Below, piece by piece: positions 1-7,515 of a stretch of 13,951 nt of DNA. Below the pieces are notes generated by a model. It saw only the letters and a program-made list of their open reading frames with translations, was not told where the DNA came from and searched no databases. The stretch is from an uncultured Holophagales bacterium (GTDB lineage: Bacteria > Acidobacteriota > Thermoanaerobaculia > UBA5066), in contig CALBDV010000904.1 in the NCBI GenBank assembly GCA_937927565.1, positions 1 through 13,951 on the forward strand, written 5' to 3'. Positions within the stretch are counted from its first letter, which is position 1, and every line of letters begins with the position of its first letter. Position numbers and translations under genes: made by a program.

Positions 1-101
1 TCGGCGAGGGTCAGCGGGAGCTCGACCGGCGGAGCCGCGGCGAGCGCGAGGGAGGTCAGAAGGAGAGAGACGAGGACGAGGGCGGGGGGCCGGGCCCTCA
101 C
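1..101 (-). CDS. Exported protein, N-terminal fragment (rest lies left of window)
   Basis: Only about 33 codons are visible. They begin with GTG at 99-101, which overlaps the stop of the upstream 83-residue gene in a GTGA junction, so the two are probably translationally coupled. The fragment has two Arg near the start, then a long hydrophobic run rich in Leu, Val and Ala (about residues 6-23), then APPVELPLTLA. This is a convincing Sec signal peptide with likely cleavage after an Ala in the A-L-A-A-A stretch. No Cys follows, so it is not a lipoprotein. The function cannot be told from this fragment. Its interest lies in its coupling to a small peptide gene that resembles RiPP precursors: it could be a modifying, exporting or receiving partner, or an unrelated secreted protein. 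Confidence 0.6.
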   Translation of the reverse strand, partial: MRARPPALVLVSLLLTSLALAAAPPVELPLTLA

Positions 102-349
102 GGGGTGCCCCCTTCGATGACGCCGGAGGGAATCCGGACGCGTTGGATACGGGGATCGAGGGCGTCGGCGAAACGGTCGAGCAGGTCGGCGTCGAGGGCG
201 CGGAGGGCCTCGCACTCAACCGGCGTGAGGGGGTCGTTCTCCCCGGCGAGGTCGGCGAGCGCTTCTTCCGGAGCGTTCTGGAAGTGTTGCCGGGCCTCCT
301 CGTCGGTGGCGAGCTTTCCGAGTATCCGTTCCACGGTCTTCTGAGACAT
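98..349 (-). CDS. Small NHLP-clan/RiPP-precursor-like protein, 83 aa
   Basis: A short acidic protein starting MSQKTVERILGKLATDEEAR. It continues with a helical leader-like region, LTPVECEALRALD at about 41-53, and FADALDPRIQR at about 60-70, then a short tail RVRIPSGVIEGGTP. From memory this layout (SQKxVERxxGKLxTDEExRxxF, LTPxExEAL, LDxRI) matches the small proteins named Os1348 or Franean1_4349 family in the NHLP clan of RiPP precursors. No database search was run. The start is firm: AAGGAAG at 355-361 lies five bases before the ATG. A -24/-12 promoter at 376-391 would give a leader of about 16 nt that just contains this ribosome site. The stop overlaps the GTG of the next, exported gene. 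The tail has no Cys and only one Ser and one Thr, so a lanthipeptide core is unlikely. The protein may instead be a small regulatory or binding protein that kept the leader fold. Confidence 0.75.
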   Translation of the reverse strand: MSQKTVERILGKLATDEEARQHFQNAPEEALADLAGENDPLTPVECEALRALDADLLDRFADALDPRIQRVRIPSGVIEGGTP

Positions 350-375
350 CGAGGCTTCCTTCCGGAATCTGACGA

Positions 376-391
376 CGCAAACCGGCTGCCG
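376..391 (-). promoter_or_regulatory. Sigma54 (-24/-12) promoter of the 83-aa gene
   Basis: Read on the minus strand the site is CGGCAGC-CGGT-TTGCG. It has the invariant GG and GC ten bases apart, and keeps GGCA and TTGC of the TGGCACG-N4-TTGCW consensus. Transcription would start near 365, leaving a leader of about 16 nt with the Shine-Dalgarno sequence at 355-361. The gene just upstream encodes a sigma54 activator, which strengthens the call. Confidence 0.6.
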
Positions 392-481
392 GACCCGAGG
401 AGCCCCTGGAAGAGACCACTAAGTAGTTACAGGACATATGAATGCCTGGATTCTCGACCGACCGGACGATCGATGAGAGGA

Positions 482-496
482 CGAGCAATGTGCTCG
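482..496. promoter_or_regulatory. 15-bp palindrome, candidate activator-binding site
   Basis: CGAGCA-ATG-TGCTCG is a perfect inverted repeat with 6-base arms. Its centre lies about 124 bp upstream of the start of transcription predicted from the -24/-12 promoter, which is a usual distance for a sigma54 enhancer. It also lies about 27 nt past the stop codon of the activator gene, so it could instead form an RNA hairpin at the end of that message. No T-run follows, which argues against an intrinsic terminator. The rest of the 350-522 gap shows no further gene. Confidence 0.4.
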
Positions 497-522
497 AAAC
501 GGAGCAGGTTGCTTCGGGAGAG

Positions 523-2175
523 TCAGGTTGTCGTGTCTATCCCGAGACGTCGGAGCTTTCCGTAGAGCTCACCTCTCGTAAGGCCGAGCGCCCGGGCGGC
601 ACGGCTCTTGTTGAACCGGGCCTCCTCGAGGGCTCCCTCGATTGCGGCCCGCTCCACGTCCGCGAGTGAGGTGGCCTGGTCCCCCGGCCGAGAGCGTTCG
701 GAGGTCGGCCGGAGCGACGACCGGAGAGGGCTCGGGCTGTCGCGAGGGGGGTCGAGCGCCCCTTCCGCCGGCGTGCTCATCGCGACCGTCCCGGTCGGCA
801 TCGCGAGGTGCTCGTGGGTCACGAGACCGCCGTCGCAGAGGATCGACGCCCTCTCGAGGACGTTTCGGAGCTCGCGGATGTTTCCGGGCCATGAGTACCG
901 AAGGAGCGCTTCCCTCGCGTCGCGCGATATCCCGGCTGCGGGACGCCCCAGCTCGGCGCCGATCTCTTCGAGGAACGCTCCGGCGAGAGGGAGGATGTCT
1001 CCCGGGCGCTCCCGTAGCGCCGGAATCCGGATCTCGAAAACGGCGAGCCTGTAGTAGAGATCCTCGCGGAACGTGCCGCGCGCCATCGCCGATCGCAGGT
1101 CGCGGTTCGTGGCGGCAACGACGCGGATGTCGGCCTTCAGGGTCTTCGTCCCGCCGAGCCTCTGGAACTCGCGTTCCTGGAGGACACGCAGGAGCTTGGC
1201 CTGGACGGACGGGCTCGTCTCGCCGATCTCGTCGAGGAAGAGGATGCCTCCCTGTGCCAGGTCGATTCGCCCCGGCTTGGATGCGTGGGCCCCGGTGAAC
1301 GCCCCTTTCTCGTAGCCGAAGAGCTCGGACTCCAGCAGCGCGTCGGGCAGGGCGGCGCAGTTCAGCGCGACGAACGGGCCCCGGGCGCGACGCGAGGTGG
1401 CGTGGAGGTATCGGGCGAGCACCTCCTTGCCGGTCCCCGACTCGCCCCCGAGCAGGACGGTCGTCTCGGTGGCGGCGACTCTCGTCGCCTGCGTCAGGAC
1501 CTCTTTCCACGGCGCAGAAACGCCGACGATGCGCGCCGGGCGTCCTCGTGCCGTCAACTCCGCGGCGAGCCCCTCGACGCGGCTCTCGAGCTGTCGCGCA
1601 CGCTCCCGTGCCTCGGCGGCATTCCGGGCCTCTTCGGCGAGACGGTGGTGCGACAGGGCGAGGTGGACGAAGTCGGCGATCCGCCGGGCGATGAGGACGT
1701 CCTTCTCCGAGTAGGTGGCGGGGCGGAAGGAGACGAAGTTCAGCCCTCCGACGATGACACCGTCCTCCCTGAGGGGGATGCGCAGGACGGCGCGGAATCC
1801 GTATCTCAGGAAGGGATGGTTCAGGCGGCGCAGCTCGGCGCTCGCCGTGATGTCGTCGAGAAGCATGAACTCGAAGTCCCGGCTCAGCAGGTCAGGGTCG
1901 GGAAGGGGAACGACCTCGGGTACGGCGATTCCCTCCGGAATCGCGGAATGGGCCCAGACGCGGATGCCCTGACGGTCCGGCGTGACGCGACCGAGGAGGA
2001 GGGCGTCGTGGGGAAGGACCGGACGGGCGATCTCGGAGACCCGGTCGAAGACCTGCCGGACGTCGAGGACGTCCGTGAGCGTCGCGAGAAGCCCGTCGAG
2101 GGCCTTCAGCTTCCTCAGCTCCTCCACCTCGGTGCGCAGGCGGTCGGCCTCGTCTTCGCCTGCAGGAAGAGACAT
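523..2175 (-). CDS. GAF-domain sigma54-dependent transcriptional activator (NtrC/FhlA type)
   Basis: An enhancer-binding protein of 550 residues from the chosen start. It has a short coiled N-terminus, a GAF-like sensor (about 35-175), a coiled linker (about 176-210), and the AAA+ domain with Walker A GESGTGKE (244-251), the sigma54-contacting loop GAFTGA (291-296) and Walker B ILFLDEIGE (311-319). WPGNIREL is at about 429-436. A Pro/Ser-rich linker (about 460-505) leads to a Fis-type helix-turn-helix (about 518-545). There is no receiver domain, so it senses a small molecule or redox state through GAF rather than a kinase. An ATG at 2230-2232 would add 19 residues but overlaps the promoter of the divergent gene, and the added residues lack domain character, so the ATG at 2173-2175 is preferred. 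Neither start has a strong ribosome site. The likely target is the downstream 83-aa gene and its coupled partner. Confidence 0.92.
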   Translation of the reverse strand: MSLPAGEDEADRLRTEVEELRKLKALDGLLATLTDVLDVRQVFDRVSEIARPVLPHDALLLGRVTPDRQGIRVWAHSAIPEGIAVPEVVPLPDPDLLSRDFEFMLLDDITASAELRRLNHPFLRYGFRAVLRIPLREDGVIVGGLNFVSFRPATYSEKDVLIARRIADFVHLALSHHRLAEEARNAAEARERARQLESRVEGLAAELTARGRPARIVGVSAPWKEVLTQATRVAATETTVLLGGESGTGKEVLARYLHATSRRARGPFVALNCAALPDALLESELFGYEKGAFTGAHASKPGRIDLAQGGILFLDEIGETSPSVQAKLLRVLQEREFQRLGGTKTLKADIRVVAATNRDLRSAMARGTFREDLYYRLAVFEIRIPALRERPGDILPLAGAFLEEIGAELGRPAAGISRDAREALLRYSWPGNIRELRNVLERASILCDGGLVTHEHLAMPTGTVAMSTPAEGALDPPRDSPSPLRSSLRPTSERSRPGDQATSLADVERAAIEGALEEARFNKSRAARALGLTRGELYGKLRRLGIDTTT

Positions 2176-2231
2176 GTCTCGTGCCCCGGTCACGAACGCG
2201 ATTCTACGGATGCGTGCCGCAGCCGGGCTCA

Positions 2232-2237
2232 TATACT
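2232..2237 (+). promoter_or_regulatory. Putative -10 box of the plus-strand SBP gene, possibly leaderless
   Basis: TATACT is a near-perfect sigma70 -10 hexamer in a GC-rich setting. It lies nine bases before the GTG start at 2247, so transcription would begin almost at the start codon. No convincing -35 or Shine-Dalgarno sequence is seen. It sits in the 71-bp gap between divergent genes. Confidence 0.4.
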
Positions 2238-2246
2238 GGGCATCGG

Positions 2247-3770
2247 GTGCGATGGAAGAACGTCCTCATCGCCGTGGGGTTCGGGGTGTGCCTCTGTTCG
2301 TGTGCCCGGCCCGTTCCTGCGAGGGAGCCTTACACGATCTCGGTTCCTTACGACCTCGATTCCCTCGACCCGGGGGCGAGGAACCGGCTCAGTGACTTCT
2401 CGCTCCTCTCGAACGTATTCGAACCGCTCGTCGCCACCGACGCCAATCTCTCTGCCCATCCCGCGCTCGCCGTCCGATGGAGCAACCCCGATTCCCTGAC
2501 GTGGGTCTTCGAGCTCCGTCCCGGCGTCCGCTTCCACGACGGCCAGCCGCTCACCGCAGAGGACGTCGTCTGGACCTTCGAAAGGCTGCGGCGCGGGTCG
2601 GTGCTCGAGATGTCGGGTCACGTGTCGAGCTTCCGGAGCGTTCGCGCGCTCGACGCGAAGACGGTGGAGATCAAGACCGTCGTGCCCGTGAGTATTCTCC
2701 TCAACAAGCTCCGGTTCGTCCTCGTCGTCCGTCGCGGAGAGGACGGCGGGACCGTGGGCGGCCGGGTGAACGGAACGGGCCCGTTCCGGCTCATCTCCTG
2801 GGAGAAGGGCCTGTCGTTGGACCTCGAGCGAAACGCAGGGTACTGGGGCCCGACGCCCGCCCTCGAGCGCGTGCGGTTCGCCCTCAATCGCGCGCCCGAG
2901 GAGGCCCTCGGCGACTTCCTCTCGGGCCGGAGCCAGTTCATCCAGTCGAGCGCGAAGTCGACGGAGGAAGCGCTCGGCCGCGAGCCGGACGTTCGGCTCC
3001 TGCGCAACAACAGCGTCTCGGTGAAGTTCCTCTACTTCGATGTGGCGGGTTCCGCTGCAAGCGATGTGACGGGGGGACGGAACCCCTTTCGGGACGTCCG
3101 CGTGAGGCAGGCCGTCTCCCTCGCCGTAGACCGAGCGGAGCTGGTCCGGCGACTGTCGGTTCCCGCAGCCCCGGCGAACCAGCTCGTCCCACCCTACATC
3201 TTCGGGTTCGACCCCGCGGGAAAGCCCCTTCGCTTCGATCCCGCCAGCGCCCGCAGGCTCCTCGCCGAGGCGGGCTGGCCCGACGGCTTCGAGCTGACCT
3301 TCCCCGCAAGGGGACTCTTCTCCGAAGCGGCCGGTCTCGTCGCGGACATGCTCGGGCGGGTCGGCATCCGGGCACGGGCCGTCGGTCTCACCGAGGCGAA
3401 TTGGTTCACGGCGATGGACGAGCGCCGCTTCTCGATGACGCTCAGCCGATTCGGCTGTCCGACGGGAGACGCATCCGATCTTCTGGAAGGCCTGATCCAC
3501 ACGAACGATCCGGGACGGGCGATCGGCCTGTCGAACTACATGGGCTACTCGAACCCGGACGTCGATGCCCTGATCGCCCGTGCGGGCCGCACGCTCGAGA
3601 TGAGCCAGCGACAGGAGCTGCTCATCGCCGCGACGCAGCGCGTGATGGAAGATCTGCCGATCGTCCCGCTCTACGTCGACCAGGACTTCTACGCCTTTCG
3701 TCCGGGTGTCACGTGGAGGCCGCGGAACGACAACTTCCTGATCGCGTCGGAGATCTCCAGGACGCCCTGA
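2247..3770 (+). CDS. Family 5 extracellular solute-binding lipoprotein (orphan)
   Basis: 507 residues in the DppA/OppA/NikA family of periplasmic binding proteins. The GTG at 2247 gives a lipoprotein signal peptide: RWK, a hydrophobic run, then LCSC with the acylated Cys at 19 (Cys15 and Cys17 are nearby). The longer open frame from 2181 would bury this signal behind 22 polar residues. Family marks are SLDPGA (about 49-54), NVFEPLV, PGVRFHDGQPLTAEDVV, and the signature GTGPFRLISW then NAGYWG (from about 186). Near 404 it reads CPTGDASDLLEG where peptide binders have the W-x-x-D-x-x-D-P pattern. The Asp that holds a peptide amino group is Pro here, so the ligand is probably not a normal peptide. 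No permease or ATPase lies nearby. It resembles the SBP at 7512-9014 and meets the EAL gene tail to tail, which suggests a role in the same sensory system. Confidence 0.88.
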   Translation: MRWKNVLIAVGFGVCLCSCARPVPAREPYTISVPYDLDSLDPGARNRLSDFSLLSNVFEPLVATDANLSAHPALAVRWSNPDSLTWVFELRPGVRFHDGQPLTAEDVVWTFERLRRGSVLEMSGHVSSFRSVRALDAKTVEIKTVVPVSILLNKLRFVLVVRRGEDGGTVGGRVNGTGPFRLISWEKGLSLDLERNAGYWGPTPALERVRFALNRAPEEALGDFLSGRSQFIQSSAKSTEEALGREPDVRLLRNNSVSVKFLYFDVAGSAASDVTGGRNPFRDVRVRQAVSLAVDRAELVRRLSVPAAPANQLVPPYIFGFDPAGKPLRFDPASARRLLAEAGWPDGFELTFPARGLFSEAAGLVADMLGRVGIRARAVGLTEANWFTAMDERRFSMTLSRFGCPTGDASDLLEGLIHTNDPGRAIGLSNYMGYSNPDVDALIARAGRTLEMSQRQELLIAATQRVMEDLPIVPLYVDQDFYAFRPGVTWRPRNDNFLIASEISRTP

Positions 3771-3779
3771 GCCGCGAGG

Positions 3780-5105
3780 TCAGGCGGCGAGCGATTCGAT
3801 CGGGCCGGGACGGCCGAGGTAGAACCCCTGGCCGAGCGGGACCCCGAGGCGTCGCAGCGCCTCGAGCTCGTCCAGCGACTCGATGCCCTCGGCAATGACC
3901 TGCGTGTCCATCTTCATCGCGAAGGAGAGGATCGCGCCGAGGAGGTCCTGCTTGATCCGGTTGCGGTGGATGTCCTTCGTGAAGAGGTGGTCGAACTTGA
4001 GGAACTCCGGCCTGATGTCGGCGAGGGCGGAGAGGTTCGAGTAACCCGAGCCGAGGTCGTCGACGGCGACGCGGAATCCTTCCTTCCGCAGCTCGCCGAG
4101 AACGCTCGAGAAGAGCGCCTGGTTCTCCGCGTAGGTCCGTTCGGTCACTTCGATGACGATCTGCCGCGGGTCGAGGTAGAGGTCGAGGACCTCTCTCACG
4201 AGACGCCCGTCGAGGAAGTCGACGTCCTGAGCCGCCGCGGGTGACATGTTGAGGAAGATGAGCTGACCCCACTTCGCCCGGGCCGCCTCCTCGAGCGAAC
4301 GCCGGCGGCAGAGTCGCTCCAGGGGAATGACGAGCCCGGCCTTCTCGGCGAGCGAGAAGAGCCGCTCGGCATCTTCGAGGCCGCTCCCGGCGGGGCCGCG
4401 AGAGAGGGCCTCTATGCCGGTCACGTGCTCCTCGACGAGGTCGTGGATCGGCTGGAAGAGCGACACGATGCGCCGTTCGGAGAGGATTCCCCGAAGGATC
4501 TCGGTCCCGCGCTCCTCCGCGTTCGCCGTCCGGCGGTAGACCTCGCCGCGGGCCTCGGTCAGGCCGCGGTAGACGGCCCGCTCGACACGCACCTTGGGGT
4601 CGAAGAGGATCAGCGCCTGGCCGACGTGGGACGAGTACTGGTCGACCGAGGTGAGGCGCTCGGTGAGGAAGGAGGCGACGAACCCGTCCATCTTCGCCGC
4701 GAGGCCGGAGAGCCATTCGCTCGGCGGTAGGTTCGTGCCGTTCCGTGCCTGTATCGGGACGAAGCAGAGGACCTCGTCGCTCCGGACGGCCGGGACGCAG
4801 AAGAGCCCGGCCGCGAGGCTGCCCCGTTCCGCTTCTCCCCGGAGGCCGGCGACGAAGTCACGGATCAGGTCGTCGTAGAACTGCCAGCCCCAGGTCTCCT
4901 CGACCTGCCGCTCCGTCGCGAGGGCGAAGGCGAGAAGGGCGATGGAGCCGTGGTCCTCGAGCTGGCGGCGGACGTCGTCGACGACGGCCGGAAGCGTGGG
5001 GAGGCCTGTCGCGAGGTCGTGGAGTCGAGCTCGATTCTGCAACCATTCCGCGCGCATCGACGCGGAGTCGAAGAACTCTCCCGAAACCGGAGGCCGGACG
5101 CTCAC
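3780..5105 (-). CDS. Degenerate GGDEF-EAL protein, probable c-di-GMP phosphodiesterase
   Basis: 441 residues, no membrane segment, predicted cytoplasmic. Residues about 28-190 look like a worn GGDEF domain: HDLATGLPTLPAV (29-41) matches the DPLTGLPNR-type start, and RSDEV (108-112) stands where GGDEF should be, so cyclase activity is not expected. Residues about 210-438 form an EAL domain with its catalytic set present: EAL (232-234), Asn286, Glu319 and Glu322 in VIEVTERT, Asp349-Asp350 in VDDLGSGYS, Lys370 in FLKFD, Glu406 in IAEGIES, and Gln426 in GQGFYLGRP. It should hydrolyse c-di-GMP. The GTG at 5103-5105 overlaps the stop of the response regulator gene (GTGA), so it is coupled to it and is the likely output of the kinase pathway. 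It lacks its own receiver. The stop lies 9 bp from the stop of the convergent SBP gene, with no obvious terminator between. Confidence 0.9.
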   Translation of the reverse strand: MSVRPPVSGEFFDSASMRAEWLQNRARLHDLATGLPTLPAVVDDVRRQLEDHGSIALLAFALATERQVEETWGWQFYDDLIRDFVAGLRGEAERGSLAAGLFCVPAVRSDEVLCFVPIQARNGTNLPPSEWLSGLAAKMDGFVASFLTERLTSVDQYSSHVGQALILFDPKVRVERAVYRGLTEARGEVYRRTANAEERGTEILRGILSERRIVSLFQPIHDLVEEHVTGIEALSRGPAGSGLEDAERLFSLAEKAGLVIPLERLCRRRSLEEAARAKWGQLIFLNMSPAAAQDVDFLDGRLVREVLDLYLDPRQIVIEVTERTYAENQALFSSVLGELRKEGFRVAVDDLGSGYSNLSALADIRPEFLKFDHLFTKDIHRNRIKQDLLGAILSFAMKMDTQVIAEGIESLDELEALRRLGVPLGQGFYLGRPGPIESLAA

Positions 5106-5485
5106 GGCCCCCGCTCGAGGAAGCTCTGGACCTCGCGGACGACCTCTGCGGGGGAGAACGGCTTGGCAATGTAGCCTTCCGCCCCCTCCTGAAGGCCGAT
5201 CATCTTGTCGCGCCGCTCGGCGCGGGCGGAGAGCATGACGACCGGAATGTGCCTCGTCCGCTCGTCGCCCTTCAGCGTACGGAGGACCTGCCACCCGTCC
5301 ATCTCGGGCATCATCACGTCGAGGAGAACGACGTCGGGCGGCTGTTCGTAGGCGCTCGAGACCGCGGACTTACCCGTCGAGGCACGCCTCACCTCGAACC
5401 CGCTCGTCTCGAACACGAGCTGGAGCAGGTCGAGGACGTCCTCCTCGTCGTCGACGATCAGGATTGTCCGCTGCCTCTGGGACAT
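5102..5485 (-). CDS. Single-domain response regulator (CheY-like receiver)
   Basis: 127 residues, a receiver domain only. The acidic pair is Asp12-Asp13 in LIVDDEEDV, the phosphoacceptor is Asp56 in VVLLDVMMPEMDGW, the switch Ser is at 86 (VVMLSARA), and the conserved Lys is at 108 (IAKPF). AGGAGGGG at 5490-5497, four bases before the ATG, is the strongest ribosome site in the operon. It has no output domain, so it must act by contact or as a phosphate relay. Its stop overlaps the start of the EAL gene, which makes that protein the natural partner. It is separated from the kinase gene by 74 bp but lies on the same strand and is very likely in the same operon. Confidence 0.93.
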   Translation of the reverse strand: MSQRQRTILIVDDEEDVLDLLQLVFETSGFEVRRASTGKSAVSSAYEQPPDVVLLDVMMPEMDGWQVLRTLKGDERTRHIPVVMLSARAERRDKMIGLQEGAEGYIAKPFSPAEVVREVQSFLERGP

Positions 5486-5559
5486 GAGTCCCCTCCTCGC
5501 GCCATGCCAGCCCCGGGTGTCGGTGCGATCTTAGAGCAAAAGGGGGTCCCCGAGGGGCG
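5486..5559 (-). other. Gap between kinase and response regulator genes
   Basis: Read on the minus strand it holds short GC inverted repeats (CCCCTCGGGGACCCCC) followed by TTTT soon after the kinase stop, then the strong Shine-Dalgarno sequence of the regulator gene. The stem is short, so at most it is a weak attenuator. No convincing promoter is seen. Confidence 0.25.
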
Positions 5560-7515
5560 TCAGGCCTCCGGACCAGCCGGTATTTCCCCGGATGGAAGGC
5601 GGCCGCCGCGAGCGTGGAGCGCACGAACCGCTGCCTCGATCAGGCGGCCCCGGTCGATCGGCTTGACCAGGTACTCGACGGCCCCGAGTCGCAGTCCTTC
5701 CAGACGCTCGTCGACGACCGACGCGACGAGGATCGGAGTCGTGCGAGTGGCCTCGTCCTCCCGGAGCTCCTGCAACAGGTCGAGGCCGTCGCGGTCCGGC
5801 AGGCGGATATCGAGGACGATGAGGAGGGGAGTCCTCTCCCGGGCGGCGGCCAGACCCTCGGCGGCGGTCGTCGCCGTTCTCACGGTGAAGCCGTGCTTGC
5901 CGAGCGTCTCGCAGAGGATGGCGAGGAAATCGGGGTCGTCGTCGATCGCGAGGACGTCGGCCGTCGGGCCCTCCGGCGTGACGAGACCGTGAAAGACGCC
6001 CGACTCCGTCTGGTTCTGGGCGACGGGAAGGGAAAACCGGAAGACGGAGCCCGTCCCGGGACGGCCGTCGACGACGATCTGTGCCCCGTGCGCGTCGAGG
6101 ATCGACTTGACGATCGCGAGACCGAGTCCGATGCCTCCGAATCTCCGGGTCGCGGAGGCGTCGGTCTGGTAGAACTTGTCGAAGACGCGGCTGCGCTCCT
6201 CCGGCGGGATGCCGATTCCGGTGTCGGCGACCCAGACTTCGACACGGCGTGCTCCCTCGATCAGCCGCGCTCCGACCTCCACTTCACCGCCGTCGGGCGT
6301 GAACTTCAGAGCGTTCGTGATCAGGTTCTCGAGTACCTGCGTGAGGCGGTCGCGGTCGCCGTCGACGGGTTGCATGTCCCGGTCGACGACCGTCTTCAGG
6401 CTGACGCGCCGCTTTCGGGCGTCGGCCTCGATGCCGGCCACGATCTGGGCGAGGAGACGCCCGATCTGGAATGGAGCGGGACGAATAGGGACCCGTCCGA
6501 GCTCCATCCTCGAGAAGTCCAGGAGCATGTTGATGGTCTTCGTGAGCCTCTCGGAGTTCCTGAGGCAGACCTCCAGACCCTTCCGCTGGGCGTCGGTCGT
6601 CGGGCCGAGCTGCCCCTCCTGGATGAACTCGACGTAGCCCCGGATCGCGGCGAGCGGTGTCCGGAGCTCGTGGGAGACGTTCGCGAGAAGGTCGGTCTTC
6701 ATCCGGTCGAGCGTGGACAGCTCACGGTTGGCCGTCTCGAGCCGCTCGACCTGCTGCTGGATTCTCTCGGCCATCCGGTTGAACGCGTCGGCGAGGGACT
6801 CGATCTCGTCGCCTGTTCGGACCTGAGGAAGGGACTTCAGCTTCCCCTCGGAGAAAGAGCGGACGCTCTCGGTCAGGCCCAGGAGGGGCCGGGCGACCCG
6901 CCCCGCCATCCAGGACGCGAAGACGGCGACCGTCGCCAGTGCTATGAGAACGAGGAGAAGGGTCGACTTCAGGTCCGACTTGACGCGTTCCCAGACCTTG
7001 TCGTACTTGAAGATGTAGAGGACCGAGTAGGGGTGCCGGCCCCACTCCTCGAAGTAGGGCGCGCTCACCATGAAGACGGGGCCGACGCCGGAGAGCACGC
7101 GGCGCTCCGACCAGGGTTCCTGGAGACCGGCGACCGCGACGAGGTCCGCATCGGCGAGGCGCCTCCTCGGAATCTCGGGGAGGAGCATCAGGTCGGGGCT
7201 CTCCATCGAATCGAAGAGGACCTCGCCCGAGACCGAGAGGATGAACAGCCGGTACAGGTCTTCGTTCAGCCCCATCTGGGTTCGGACGATGTCGCGGAAC
7301 TTGTACGCCCCTGACCGGTAGTAGAGCCGCCAGTGGTTGCAGAGCTGGTCTTTCGTCGTCTTCGCGAATCCGAGGGCGTAGGTCTCGAGGATCTCTTTCT
7401 GGTCCCTCAGCCTGACGAAGAGGAGCGTGGCGGAGAGGATGACGAGGAGGGCGCCCATGAGCGCCGAGAAAATGACCGCGAAGCGCCGGCGAAGGGAGGT
7501 GCGGGTCGCCGTCAC
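5560..7515 (-). CDS. Membrane-bound hybrid sensor histidine kinase
   Basis: 651 residues. In order: membrane segment 1 (about 12-34), a periplasmic region of about 145 residues, membrane segment 2 (about 184-204), HAMP (about 207-255), HisKA with His282 in NVSHELRTPL, and HATPase with N box NLITNALKF (397-405), DTGIGIP (431-437) and FGGIGLGLAIV (459-469). A C-terminal receiver follows, with DDD at 525-527, phosphoacceptor Asp569 in VLDIRLPDRDG and Lys618 in VKPI. The periplasmic part contains YRLFILSVSGEVLFDS (88-103), a Cache/PDC-like pattern. The start is GTG at 7513-7515, overlapping the stop of the SBP gene (GTGA). An open frame continues upstream to 8340 but is Arg/Pro-rich shadow sequence against the SBP gene, so it is excluded. 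The coupling to an SBP gene suggests that the lipoprotein presents a ligand to the kinase. No Hpt domain is seen in the window. Confidence 0.94.
   Translation of the reverse strand: MTATRTSLRRRFAVIFSALMGALLVILSATLLFVRLRDQKEILETYALGFAKTTKDQLCNHWRLYYRSGAYKFRDIVRTQMGLNEDLYRLFILSVSGEVLFDSMESPDLMLLPEIPRRRLADADLVAVAGLQEPWSERRVLSGVGPVFMVSAPYFEEWGRHPYSVLYIFKYDKVWERVKSDLKSTLLLVLIALATVAVFASWMAGRVARPLLGLTESVRSFSEGKLKSLPQVRTGDEIESLADAFNRMAERIQQQVERLETANRELSTLDRMKTDLLANVSHELRTPLAAIRGYVEFIQEGQLGPTTDAQRKGLEVCLRNSERLTKTINMLLDFSRMELGRVPIRPAPFQIGRLLAQIVAGIEADARKRRVSLKTVVDRDMQPVDGDRDRLTQVLENLITNALKFTPDGGEVEVGARLIEGARRVEVWVADTGIGIPPEERSRVFDKFYQTDASATRRFGGIGLGLAIVKSILDAHGAQIVVDGRPGTGSVFRFSLPVAQNQTESGVFHGLVTPEGPTADVLAIDDDPDFLAILCETLGKHGFTVRTATTAAEGLAAARERTPLLIVLDIRLPDRDGLDLLQELREDEATRTTPILVASVVDERLEGLRLGAVEYLVKPIDRGRLIEAAVRALHARGGRLPSGEIPAGPEA

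Noticed and set aside
1285..2499. Long plus-strand open frame opposite the sigma54 activator
   Set aside because: It is an antisense shadow of the activator that runs into the SBP gene in the wrong frame, with no domain seen.
5106..5294. In-frame upstream extension of the EAL protein
   Set aside because: It overlaps the receiver gene in a shadow frame, with Arg/Pro-rich composition. The GTG at 5103-5105 fits the coupled start.
5614..7314. Long plus-strand open frame opposite the kinase gene
   Set aside because: It is a GC-rich antisense shadow: acidic and repetitive in composition, with no recognisable domain, against a strand with full kinase motifs.
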